Assembly: GCA_965651535.1 (NCBI GenBank)
Contig: CBFGSX010000012.1
Location: 1-20,853, forward strand
DNA: 20,853 nucleotides
Source of the DNA: JAQGJA01 sp965651535
Lineage (GTDB): Bacteria > Pseudomonadota > Alphaproteobacteria > Micavibrionales > SZUA-601
Reading direction: 5' to 3'
Shown here in pieces: positions 1-7,479 of this stretch (position 1 is its first letter; each line of letters begins with the position of its first letter). The notes under the pieces are model-generated. The model was not told where the DNA came from, made no database searches, and saw only the letters and a list, made by a program, of their open reading frames with translations. The translations under genes were made by a program, and so were the position numbers.

Positions 1-57
1 CCCCTCTCCCGACCACGCTATCGCGCGGCCGACCTCTCCCGCAAGGGGAGAGGTGTC
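1..57 (-). repeat. REP-like palindromic repeat at operon end
   Basis: A GC-rich palindrome directly abuts and overlaps the stop codon of the minus-strand gene that ends at 56. Positions 32-40 (ACCTCTCCC) pair perfectly with 46-54 (GGGAGAGGT) around a 5-base loop. A second, imperfect arm (about 10-30) and another CTCTCCC block (4-10) follow. The same CTCTCCC/GGGAGAG design recurs at 4811-4846 and 14805-14850, which marks it as a dispersed repeat. On the minus strand it could act as a 3' stabiliser or weak terminator, but no T-run follows the stem, so it is not a classic intrinsic terminator. Confidence 0.75.
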
Positions 58-1354
58 ATCGGAAAATCGCCGCAATCAGACGGTCGCGGGCGCGGATCGC
101 TTCCGAGCCTTGGGCGGCGGGCGCTTCGACGAAATAGATCGTTAGCCCCGACGTGTCGTTGGTGAAAATCAGCGCGGCGATGGTGTCGTCTTTGCCATTG
201 GGGGCGCAGGCCGCCTCGGCCACCAGCCAGTTGATATTGCGCGCCGTATTCTGTGCGGGCGGCGAGACCTCGGCGACAAACGGGCCGGTGCAGCGCGCGC
301 GCAATTTTCTCAGGTAATCCGTCGCCACGGCGTCGAAATCGGCCACAGGGGCGGTCGGCATTTTCTTGACGCCGACGAACAGCATGTCCTTCATCCACGC
401 AAAATCAAGCGGTTTGTCGTTGGCGACTTGCGGCTTGAGCAAAAGCGTCTGCGGCTCGAGCAGCGCGGCCTTGAATACGCCGTGCAGAGGCTCGGGCAAA
501 AGCGTTTTGGGTGCTTGCGGCACGGGAGCTTTTTTAGGTTCCGTCTTCTTGGCTTCGGCCTTTTTCTTTGCCTCGTTCTTTGTCTCGTTCTTTTTCTGGG
601 GCTTCTTTTCCGCTTGCTTGACGGGTTCTTTTTTCGTCTCGGGCTTTTTCGCTTCTGTCTTCGGCGCTTCCGGGGTCTTGACAGGGGCGGGCGGCGCATT
701 CATCGCCACAACGGTTTCCGGTTTTTCCGCAGGTTTTGGCGGCTCGGCCTTGGCCTCATCTTTTTTCGTTTCGGCGGGCTTCGCAGCCGCCGCTTTTTCC
801 GCGGCCATTTTCGCCTCGAACGCGGCGTCATCCGTCTGTTCGGTCATGGCCGGCTTCGTACCGCCGCTCTTGCTGGTCTCGATACAATCCTGCAGCGCCA
901 TGACGGCGCCGTTTGCGCCCTCCAGCGTATAGACGACCTCGTCATTGGGGCCGCGCAGATAAAGCGCCTGTCCTTGGCGCATCTGGTCGGGCAGAACGTC
1001 GGGAATGCCGATGGTCAGGATCTGGGGGCTGACGGCGACGGCTTCGGCGGGAAAGACGTCGCGCTTGTCTACTTGCAGCGTCAGATCGTAATGCTCGCCT
1101 GGCGCCATCTTGTCCTGTGGGAAATGCAGCGCAAGGCGGCGCACGCCTTGGGCGTTCTCGGCGATCATCAGCACCGTTCCGTTGTCGTACATATTTTTGA
1201 CAAGGCAATGGTTGAGCGTTCCGGTTTTCTTGTCGATGTCGCTTTCGGTGCGCCATTGATAGACCGGTTTGGCGATCTGCAGCGCGGGCTCGGTCGCGGC
1301 GAATGCCGCGCCGGATAACAGAAGGGACAGGGACAAAAGGAAAAACGGACGCAT
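56..1354 (-). CDS. Exported two-domain protein of unknown function, paralogue of its upstream neighbour
   Basis: I do not recognise this 432-residue protein as a named family. Residues 1-19 form a Sec signal peptide ending in AFA, so it should be exported. Residues 50-157 are a domain bracketed by Cys50 and Cys157, with the pattern L..Y.NG..L, a hydrophobic LALHF strand, and G..Y.L..QVD. Residues 165-285 are a Lys/Ala/Glu/Pro-rich low-complexity linker, strongly basic at 232-276. Residues 318-432 form a C-terminal domain with Cys355 and Cys383 and the ending SEAIRARDR. Both globular domains match the product of the gene at 1366-3819, which lies only 11 bases upstream in transcription, so the two are probably co-transcribed and arose by duplication. 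The paired cysteines suggest disulfides in the periplasm (inference). The basic linker could contact peptidoglycan or membrane (inference). The ribosome-binding site is weak. It may be tied to motility through the nearby motA, but nothing in the sequence proves that. Confidence 0.85.
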   Translation of the reverse strand: MRPFFLLSLSLLLSGAAFAATEPALQIAKPVYQWRTESDIDKKTGTLNHCLVKNMYDNGTVLMIAENAQGVRRLALHFPQDKMAPGEHYDLTLQVDKRDVFPAEAVAVSPQILTIGIPDVLPDQMRQGQALYLRGPNDEVVYTLEGANGAVMALQDCIETSKSGGTKPAMTEQTDDAAFEAKMAAEKAAAAKPAETKKDEAKAEPPKPAEKPETVVAMNAPPAPVKTPEAPKTEAKKPETKKEPVKQAEKKPQKKNETKNEAKKKAEAKKTEPKKAPVPQAPKTLLPEPLHGVFKAALLEPQTLLLKPQVANDKPLDFAWMKDMLFVGVKKMPTAPVADFDAVATDYLRKLRARCTGPFVAEVSPPAQNTARNINWLVAEAACAPNGKDDTIAALIFTNDTSGLTIYFVEAPAAQGSEAIRARDRLIAAIFR

Positions 1355-1365
1355 GGACGATTCTT

Positions 1366-3819
1366 TTAGGATCGGTTGCCGAGGCTGTCGGGAGTATACG
1401 CAACGCTACCGCCTTCGGCCAGAGCCTTTTGCACCAGCGCGCGCTGGCGGAAAGCTTCGGAGCGTTGTTCGCGCGGCGAAGTAAAGCGCCAGGCGGTGAT
1501 CGCGCCGTTTTCGCGCCGTTCAATCAACCAGGTGGCGACGGTCACCGCGGTGTCGGTGGCGCATTTGCTTTCCATCTGTAAAATTTGCGTGTCGCGGATG
1601 TTTTCCGGCAGGCCGATCTGGGAAGAGAATGCGCCGCGGCAGGTGCGCTCCGCTTCGTCGAGCGCGGCGGTGGCGGCGTCGAGCAAATCGCTTTGCTTCA
1701 TCCGGCGGGCATGGCCTGTGACGGTGCCCAGATCCCAGGCGACTTCATCGTGGCTGGCACGCAGGGGTCTTTCTGATAATCCCAATCCGAACAGGAAGGC
1801 GCGCGTATCATCGGCCCATGAAATCGGGGGCGCGGCGGGCGGCGTTTCATCAGCGCGGATGGTCTCGAGCGGCTGCGGCGGAATGTTTTCAACCTTGCGC
1901 GGCGCGACGAGCGCGCTCTCGGTCACTTTTTCGATTGGCGCGGCGGGGGCTTCTTCGATGGTGACGGCGATCTTGGGCGACGCGATCTTCTCGCCGCCCA
2001 AAGCAACGACGCAATCCGAGAATTCTTGCAAACCTTGCGCCAGCGTGTCGAGCTTGAAGCTGCTGGCCGTGCCGGGCATCGCCACGCGCAAAGCCTCGGC
2101 GCCGTCGAGGGTTTCAAAGAAGCTGCGTTTCTTGCCCAGCTGCACCACCAGCACGCGCGGGTTCTCGGCATAGGCCATAAAACTCTCCTCGAATTCGCCG
2201 TCGACCTGCACCGTGACTTTGTAATCGCGGTCGGTCTGCAACATATCGATGCCGTAATGGATGCCCAGCGTGCTGTGGCCGTCGCCGCGCTGGCCGATCA
2301 TCAGCAGCGAGTCGTTCTCGAAGTTTTTTTCCATGAGACAAAAGCGGCGGGATGTGTCGCCGTTTTCCGGTTCGACGACGCGCGTGCCCCAGCTTCCCTT
2401 GCCTGCGCTGGGGGCGGGGCGGAAATCGGCCCGTTTGCGTGGCGGTTTGGATGTGGATGGGGAGCGCTGTGCGGGCTGACCGACGCTGGGTATGACGGTG
2501 TTGTAATGCCGCGGCAGGGCGGGCGGCTCGGCCGATACCGACAAAGGCGGGCGGATCGCGGGTGGCAGGGCGGGTGGCAATTCGCGGATGATGCCATCGT
2601 TGATGGGCAGGGTCGGCGCGCCGAATCCCTGCGGCTTGAGCGGGACGGTGCGACCCGTCTCGGACGGTTTTTTCGGGCGCAGCGGCGTGATCTCGACATC
2701 AGCGGGCGGCAGCGGCACGTATTTTTTCTGCGGCGCGGTTTTCTCGAGCGTGACGGGTAGAACGGGGGCAGCGGTTTCCGGCTGCGCGACGACGGGGTCG
2801 TCCCAAATCACCGCGCTCAGTTTCGGTGTCGGCATCGGGGCGGGCAGAGGCGCCGGTTGGAGATCAGGTGCCGGTTGCTGCGCGGCGGTCTCGCGTGCCT
2901 TGGCCAGTGAGGATTTCAAACGCTCAGCGGCATCATCGGATTCCTGCGGCGCGGGTTTTTCCGCAGCCTTTGCCACAATTTTCTCTGGGGCGGGGACAAA
3001 AACCGGTGCCGCTTTCGGCGCGGGCGGCGGTGCATCCCACAGGATTTCGGGCGCGGCGGCCGGTTCGATTTGCGGCAGGGCCAGTTTCATCGGTGCTTCC
3101 GCCGCTTTGGGTTTCGTCACAGGCGGCGCGATCGGCTCGGCGATGCGTGCGGGCGCGGGATCGAAAACGATGGCGGGCGTCGGATCGGACTTCGGTGTCG
3201 GCGGCGTGTCGGCCTGTGCGGTTTTCACAAGCGAGAAGGTCGGCTTCTCTTTCGGTGCCGGGGGCGGGACGTTCTCGGCGACGACGCGCTCGACGGGCAC
3301 AGCGGCCAGAACGGGGGCGTTCGCGCTTATGGTAGGCGGGGCCAGTGCCTTGACACAATGCTCGAATTCAAAAAAGGCGCGCTTGTTTCCCGCCAGCCGG
3401 TAGATGCCCGCCGTGCCGTCCAGCGAGACGGTGAGGGTCTGGCCCTCGGCCAGCGCCTTGTGCAGCGTGTCGTCGCGGCCGGTATTGACGACAAGCTGCG
3501 TGCGACCGATGGCGCTGGCGGCATGGGTCTGGCTCGTGTCGCCGACGCGGGTGGTGACGCCGTAGCGTTTGCCCGGCTCAAGTGCGGCGTTGCGGAAATC
3601 AAGGGCGAGGGTGCCGCTTTGCGCGGCGTTGCGGGTGAAGGTGACGACAAGCGGCGCGCCGTCATAGCGCGCGGCCATGGCGCAGAAACCCGCCGGGGTG
3701 CCGTCGCGGTTGAGGCGCGGCGCGACGTGCCATTCCGCCATGGATAGAGGCTTGGGCGCAGCCAGCGCGCCGGAAGCTGCGGTCAGAAACAAAAGCGAAA
3801 ACAGGGACAAGGAACGCAT
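1366..3819 (-). CDS. Large exported protein with two cysteine-bracketed repeats and a shared C-terminal domain, unknown function
   Basis: This 817-residue protein starts with a signal peptide (about 1-20, ending ALA). A first domain runs from Cys46 to Cys155 and a second from Cys494 to Cys603, each spanning exactly 109 residues. Both share L.L.F or LGIHY-like strands, a G/D..Y.VT..V segment, A....R.LVV in the middle, and an F.dCV.AL ending. A Pro/Ala-rich linker (about 160-475) separates the repeats and a shorter one (about 610-665) precedes the C-terminal domain. That domain (about 668-800) carries Cys727 and Cys753 and a SEAFRQRA motif, and matches the end of the downstream protein. An AAGGA-type ribosome-binding site lies just before the ATG. 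The start is 39 bases downstream of motA on the same strand, so an operon is likely. Function is unknown. A periplasmic or wall-spanning scaffold is a guess from the architecture. Confidence 0.85.
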   Translation of the reverse strand: MRSLSLFSLLFLTAASGALAAPKPLSMAEWHVAPRLNRDGTPAGFCAMAARYDGAPLVVTFTRNAAQSGTLALDFRNAALEPGKRYGVTTRVGDTSQTHAASAIGRTQLVVNTGRDDTLHKALAEGQTLTVSLDGTAGIYRLAGNKRAFFEFEHCVKALAPPTISANAPVLAAVPVERVVAENVPPPAPKEKPTFSLVKTAQADTPPTPKSDPTPAIVFDPAPARIAEPIAPPVTKPKAAEAPMKLALPQIEPAAAPEILWDAPPPAPKAAPVFVPAPEKIVAKAAEKPAPQESDDAAERLKSSLAKARETAAQQPAPDLQPAPLPAPMPTPKLSAVIWDDPVVAQPETAAPVLPVTLEKTAPQKKYVPLPPADVEITPLRPKKPSETGRTVPLKPQGFGAPTLPINDGIIRELPPALPPAIRPPLSVSAEPPALPRHYNTVIPSVGQPAQRSPSTSKPPRKRADFRPAPSAGKGSWGTRVVEPENGDTSRRFCLMEKNFENDSLLMIGQRGDGHSTLGIHYGIDMLQTDRDYKVTVQVDGEFEESFMAYAENPRVLVVQLGKKRSFFETLDGAEALRVAMPGTASSFKLDTLAQGLQEFSDCVVALGGEKIASPKIAVTIEEAPAAPIEKVTESALVAPRKVENIPPQPLETIRADETPPAAPPISWADDTRAFLFGLGLSERPLRASHDEVAWDLGTVTGHARRMKQSDLLDAATAALDEAERTCRGAFSSQIGLPENIRDTQILQMESKCATDTAVTVATWLIERRENGAITAWRFTSPREQRSEAFRQRALVQKALAEGGSVAYTPDSLGNRS

Positions 3820-3858
3820 AGCGTCCTTTATGCCAAGATTTCGAGAGGCTGTATAGCC

Positions 3859-4743
3859 TTAAGCCGAAGCCGGGGCGGCGGCGCTGGGGAGGTTTTCCTG
3901 CGCCTGTTCCATTTCCTGGAAGCTGGGCTGGAGGTGGCCGGGGATATTGGCGCGGCCGATCTCCATCGAGATCTGCGGGTTGACGCCCTTGAGGTGCGCG
4001 ACCAGCACTTCCTTGATGATACGATAGAACTGGGTGTCCTCGTGGATGGCCAGGCCCGAGCGGCTGGCAAAAGGCCCGGCCAGACCGTAGGACAAAAACA
4101 CGCCGAGAAAGGTTCCGACCAGCGCGCCGCCGATCATCTTGCCCAGAATTTCCGGTGGCTCGTTGATGCTGGACATGGTTTTGATGACGCCCAAAACGGC
4201 AGCGACAATCCCCAAAGCGGGGAAAGCGTCGGCCAAAGTCTGGATGGCGTGGCTGCCGTGCAATTCTTCGCCCATGTGCTTTTCGATCTCTTTTTCCATG
4301 GCGTCGTCGAAAGCGTGCGGGTCGGACAGATCCATGGTCAGCATACGCAAATAGTCGCAGATCAGCTTGATGGCAAAGGCGTCGTGCATGACGCGCGGAT
4401 AGGCGCGGAAGATCTCGCTGTCGTCGGGTTTTTCAATATGCTGCTCGACGGCGACCATACCCTTGGTTTTCATAAGCTTGCACAGGACGAACAGCAGGAG
4501 AAGCAGCTCTTTGTAATCGTCCTTTTTGAAATGCTCGCCCTTAAAGACCAGCTTCATGCAATGGCCCGCGTGTTTCAGGACGGGCTTGGAATTGGCGATC
4601 AGGAACGACCCCAGCCCAGCCCCGCCGATCATGGCGATTTCCGCGGGCAAAGCCTTGAGAATGACGGCCATGCTGCCGCCGGCGCCGATATAGCCGCCGA
4701 ACACGCCTGCGAAAACGATGATGATGCCGATAATTGCGAACAT
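3859..4743 (-). CDS. motA: Flagellar motor stator protein MotA
   Basis: MotA is the four-helix membrane subunit that, with MotB, forms the ion-driven stator of the flagellar motor. The protein has 294 residues, matching the usual MotA length. It opens with a membrane helix and the GGYIGAGG segment. The cytoplasmic loop contains K92 and E100, aligning with R90 and E98 of E. coli MotA, which contact the rotor protein FliG. P175 in DAFPALGIVAAVLG and P224 in LAGPFAS align with the functional prolines P173 and P222. The arginine-to-lysine change keeps the charge. The expected partner motB is absent on either side: the next two genes encode exported proteins of another kind. The upstream intergenic region is filled with repeats, and I could not identify a clear promoter there. 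Confidence 0.95.
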   Translation of the reverse strand: MFAIIGIIIVFAGVFGGYIGAGGSMAVILKALPAEIAMIGGAGLGSFLIANSKPVLKHAGHCMKLVFKGEHFKKDDYKELLLLLFVLCKLMKTKGMVAVEQHIEKPDDSEIFRAYPRVMHDAFAIKLICDYLRMLTMDLSDPHAFDDAMEKEIEKHMGEELHGSHAIQTLADAFPALGIVAAVLGVIKTMSSINEPPEILGKMIGGALVGTFLGVFLSYGLAGPFASRSGLAIHEDTQFYRIIKEVLVAHLKGVNPQISMEIGRANIPGHLQPSFQEMEQAQENLPSAAAPASA

Positions 4744-4810
4744 GGCCTACAGAGTGCCATGCGGATTGTTAAGGAAGTCTATATTTTGGTGGTGTCCGTG
4801 CGCCTGGATC

Positions 4811-4846
4811 ACCTCTCCCCCGGCGGGAGAGGGTCGGGGTGAGGGG
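4811..4846 (+). repeat. REP-like palindrome upstream of motA
   Basis: Positions 4812-4819 (CCTCTCCC) pair with 4825-4832 (GGGAGAGG) around a 5-base loop, followed by a G-rich tail to 4846. This is the same unit as at 1-57 and 14805-14850. It sits 17 bases left of the composite repeat at 4863-5039. The same order, palindrome then composite repeat, is seen near 14805-15050, so the two travel together in this genome. It lies about 70 bases upstream of the motA start codon, in the untranslated or promoter region. Confidence 0.75.
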
Positions 4847-4862
4847 TATTAAAACAAACAAC

Positions 4863-5039
4863 GTCCGCAATAACGGCTGGTTTCCATTTTTGAACCGCAG
4901 AGCATCCCGTGATAACGGAAAATGCGCGAAGCGCACCCAAATACCGTGATAAACGCTAGAACTGTTTTTTTCAGGCCGCTACGCGGCAGGCAAGACAAAC
5001 AAACTCTGTCTGCCTCTGTTTAGCTCTGTGTTTCAAAAA
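4863..5039 (+). repeat. Composite interspersed repeat, copy A (inner module in orientation 1)
   Basis: This fills most of the gap between motA and the gene ending at 5047. A left block (4863-4903) matches 14863-14903 at 37 of 41 positions in the same orientation. The inner module (about 4904-5022) matches copy B only as reverse complement, at high identity. The module contains two hairpins: TGCGC-GAA-GCGCA (4923-4935) and GCCGC-TAC-GCGGC (4975-4987). CCGTGATAA occurs twice (4907-4915 and 4944-4952) flanking the first hairpin. Imperfect terminal inverted repeats lie at 4887-4903 and 5023-5039 (15 of 17 positions). No transposase is encoded, so this looks like a non-autonomous, MITE-like element or compound palindromic repeat. 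The rest of 4744-5046 shows no gene. Confidence 0.8.
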
Positions 5040-5046
5040 GCTTATC

Positions 5047-5802
5047 TTAATAGTTTTCGGCGTAATTCAGCCGTTTGATCAAAATCTTGTGTTCATGGTC
5101 AAGAAAGATGTTGATCATGTTCAGCTGGCCGTGGAAGGTTGTCTGGTTGAAACGGGAGCTTGTTCTTCTGTCCGTATCGTCTGCCTCTAGCGGTTCGACC
5201 TGAAAGTAGAGTCGGACATAAAGCATAGGCTGGCTTCCGAATTTTGACTCGTCCAGATGCTTCATGACCGTTTCGGCAAAACGCTTTTGCAGAGGGATGC
5301 GCATCAGCGACACGGGGAAGGCGAGTTTCAGGTTAAAGATGCTCGGTAGCGGGTTTCTGAGCTGATAAGGCGTTCCGCCGCAAATGTCGTTCTTCCGCTC
5401 GTCGATCAGCCCGATATGGCCGACCCGCTGCATCCGGCTGGATCGATCCATATCCAAAGATTGTGTCTCGAAGTTGTAACCGGCAACGTTAACCGTCACA
5501 TCTTTATAGATAAAGAGAGGCGGCGGTATTTCTGTGTTTGCAAGCTTTTCCAGCAGGGCCGTGCGCAATTCCTGTTGGCGGAACGGGTTATCCTTGATCA
5601 TGTTGTAAATTTCGCATTCCGACAGGCGCAGATAGTCGATGAAATAATCATCTTCCTCGAGCGAGAAAATTTGCGCTTGCACGCCATACAGCGCAAGACT
5701 CTGCAGCGAAACCGGCTGGTATCGGTCTGTGTCGACATCCGCGCGCGCCGGGGCGGCGATCAACAGCAGGCCAGACAGAAACGGAAGGAAAAAACGGCGC
5801 AA
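5047..5802 (-). CDS. Exported protein of unknown function
   Basis: I do not recognise the family. Starting at the TTG at 5802, the protein has 251 residues: a compact signal peptide (MRRFF start, hydrophobic LSGLLLIA, cleavage after ARA) followed by a soluble domain with few cysteines. The TTG is preferred because GGGAG (5810-5814) lies 7 bases before it and because it gives a normal signal peptide. An ATG at 5865, overlapping the end of mutY by 17 bases, would add a 21-residue extension with no clear role. The mature part is mixed alpha/beta with many charged residues, including a DEHK-rich C-terminal strand region (FLDHEHKILIKRL). It lies 46 bases downstream of mutY on the same strand and may be co-transcribed. 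Its 3' end abuts the composite repeat. Likely periplasmic; the role is unknown. Confidence 0.8.
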   Translation of the reverse strand: MRRFFLPFLSGLLLIAAPARADVDTDRYQPVSLQSLALYGVQAQIFSLEEDDYFIDYLRLSECEIYNMIKDNPFRQQELRTALLEKLANTEIPPPLFIYKDVTVNVAGYNFETQSLDMDRSSRMQRVGHIGLIDERKNDICGGTPYQLRNPLPSIFNLKLAFPVSLMRIPLQKRFAETVMKHLDESKFGSQPMLYVRLYFQVEPLEADDTDRRTSSRFNQTTFHGQLNMINIFLDHEHKILIKRLNYAENY

Positions 5803-5809
5803 CAGGAAA

Positions 5810-5814
5810 CTCCC
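5810..5814 (-). promoter_or_regulatory. Ribosome-binding site supporting a TTG start
   Basis: On the minus strand GGGAG is followed by 7 bases and then the TTG at 5800-5802. This spacing is typical of Shine-Dalgarno sites. The ATG further upstream, at 5865, has no comparable site. Choosing the TTG places a standard n-region (Met-Arg-Arg) directly before the hydrophobic core of the signal peptide. Confidence 0.5.
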
Positions 5815-5848
5815 GACAGGAACATTATGCAGGAGTAGTGTAAAAGTT

Positions 5849-6907
5849 TTATTGCCCGGTGCCAAGCTCTCCCTCCGTCGCCGCGAGAATCTTGCGTGTG
5901 AGCGTCGGCAAGGGCGGCAGGGCGTCGCGCGCGAACCATCGGCCTTGTGTCTGGATGTTTGGCGTTTCTTTCACGCGGGCGGTGTGAAGATGCACTGTAA
6001 GATGGATATGGGAAAAAATATGGGTAACGGAGGTTTCCAGTTTTTTGAAACGGATGGATCTGAAAGGGTTTTTGCCCGGCTTTGCGTCGCGGGACACCCA
6101 TGCGGTGGACGGAAACTCCCATAATCCGGCCAAAAGTCCCTTTTCGGGGCGCTGGCGCAAAAAGACGCGACCGCGGGCATCCGTCAGGACGAAAACATTG
6201 GCGATTTGGCGCGGCGAGGCGTTCTTGCGCGCGCGCCGGGGGAATTTTTCCGGTGTGCCGCGCGCAAAGGCGGCGCAGTTTTTCCGCCACGGGCATTGGC
6301 CGCATTGCGGCTGGCGCGGCGTGCACAGCGTCGCCCCCAGATCCATCAGAGCCTGGGCGTAATCGCCGTGGCGACTTTTTGGGAGCAGTGTCGCCGCCAG
6401 AGCTTTCAGCTTTTTCTTGTTCTGCGGCTTGTCCATCGGTTCGGCAAAGGCAAAAATTCTAGACACGACGCGTTCGACATTGCCATCGACGACGTTGGCA
6501 GGCTTGTCAAAGGCGATGGCGCGGATGGCGTTGGCCGTGTAATCGCCGATGCCGGGAAGCTTTTTCAGCTTTTCCAGTTCCTCAGGGAAAACCCCGCCAT
6601 ATTCCCTTGTCACGGCTTGCGCGCATTTCAACAGGTTGCGCGCGCGGCTGTAATAACCCAATCCCGCCCAGGCGCCCAAGACGTCCTGTTCGTCCGCGTC
6701 GGCCAGCGCCTGCACGCTCGGCCAGCGCGCAAGGAAATCCCGATAATAAGGGATGACGGCGGCCACCCCTGTCTGCTGGAGCATGATCTCAGCGATCCAC
6801 GTATGATAAGGGGTTTCCGCCCGTCCGGCCTGTTCCCGCCAGGGCAGGTCGCGCCCGTGGCGGTCGTACCAGCGCAATAAAAGGGCGGGGAGACTTGTTT
6901 TTGCCAT
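5849..6907 (-). CDS. mutY: A/G-specific adenine DNA glycosylase MutY
   Basis: MutY removes adenine mispaired with 8-oxoguanine during base-excision repair. The 352-residue protein shows the full family layout. The N-terminal glycosylase domain has the catalytic glutamate E40 in WIAEIMLQQT, a helix-hairpin-helix at about 115-128 (KLPGIGDYTANAI), and the catalytic aspartate D141 in VVDGNVERV. The [4Fe-4S] ligands are C195, C202, C205 and C211 with the standard 6-2-5 spacing. A NUDIX-like C-terminal domain (about 235-345), which reads 8-oxoguanine, carries GLLAGLWEFP and a FSH motif near 298. The gene is divergent from the DUF721 gene, with only 32 bases between the two start codons, so both promoters must be compact or overlap the coding ends. 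Confidence 0.97.
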   Translation of the reverse strand: MAKTSLPALLLRWYDRHGRDLPWREQAGRAETPYHTWIAEIMLQQTGVAAVIPYYRDFLARWPSVQALADADEQDVLGAWAGLGYYSRARNLLKCAQAVTREYGGVFPEELEKLKKLPGIGDYTANAIRAIAFDKPANVVDGNVERVVSRIFAFAEPMDKPQNKKKLKALAATLLPKSRHGDYAQALMDLGATLCTPRQPQCGQCPWRKNCAAFARGTPEKFPRRARKNASPRQIANVFVLTDARGRVFLRQRPEKGLLAGLWEFPSTAWVSRDAKPGKNPFRSIRFKKLETSVTHIFSHIHLTVHLHTARVKETPNIQTQGRWFARDALPPLPTLTRKILAATEGELGTGQ

Positions 6908-6939
6908 AAACTTTTGCTAAAGGTAAATCGAAGGTTAAT

Positions 6940-7479
6940 ATGACGCGTCGGACGGCCCCTGCAAAGAAAAACTTCGCCTCGCTCGCGCCGGTGGGGCGCG
7001 TTGTCCGTCCGGTCGTGACGGGGCTGTTGCCGAAATCCTCCGCCGTCTTCCAGCAGCTTTTCGACATTTGGCCGGATCTGGTCGCGGGCACCGAAGGACA
7101 GGGCAGCCTGCCTGAAAAGTTGGTGTTCGCGCGAAACACACAAAGTGACGCCGTGCTGCATATCTGGGCCGGCACGGGGGCGCAGGCCACGGAAATGAGC
7201 TTCAACGCCGCCGCTTTTATCGCAAAAATCAATGCGTTGTTCGGATATCATCTGGTGCGCGCGCTGCGGGTCACGGCTTTTCCGAAAACATTGTCCTCGG
7301 CGCGCAAAGAATCGGCTCTTCGGTCTTTGCCGCGCGCGGGAATGACGAGTCAATCCCTTGACAAAGCGTTGCAGGGCATTTCCAATCCGGCTTTGAAAAC
7401 TATCTTAGCGGAGCTGGGCGGGGTTCTGGAAACGGCACCTGCCTCCTGTCACACAACGAAAGAGGATCATCATGCGTAA
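6940..7479 (+). CDS. DUF721 (DciA-like) family protein
   Basis: The 179-residue product has the DUF721 layout. A basic N-terminus is followed by a segment ending VVTGLLPKSS, then a region around residues 38-110 with a WP.LV.GT motif, a strand pair (LHIWAGTGAQATEM), an INALFGYHLVRALRV helix-strand, and a low-complexity tail. DUF721 includes DciA, the loader or operator of the replicative helicase DnaB in bacteria without DnaC. Whether this divergent alphaproteobacterial member does that job is inference. AAGG at 6931-6934 gives a 5-base spacing to the ATG. Its end overlaps the next gene by 8 bases, so translation of the two is probably coupled. The C-terminal tail ends in a His/Asp-rich stretch with no evident function. 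Confidence 0.75.
   Translation: MTRRTAPAKKNFASLAPVGRVVRPVVTGLLPKSSAVFQQLFDIWPDLVAGTEGQGSLPEKLVFARNTQSDAVLHIWAGTGAQATEMSFNAAAFIAKINALFGYHLVRALRVTAFPKTLSSARKESALRSLPRAGMTSQSLDKALQGISNPALKTILAELGGVLETAPASCHTTKEDHHA

Noticed and set aside
32..54. Intrinsic terminator for the motA cluster
   Set aside because: The stem is strong but no T-run follows on the minus strand, and the same unit recurs upstream of motA and after rsfS. It is better described as a repeat, though it may stabilise message ends.
4863..5039. CRISPR or tandem-repeat array
   Set aside because: There are only a few short repeats within the element, not regularly spaced units with unique spacers, and no cas genes occur in the window.
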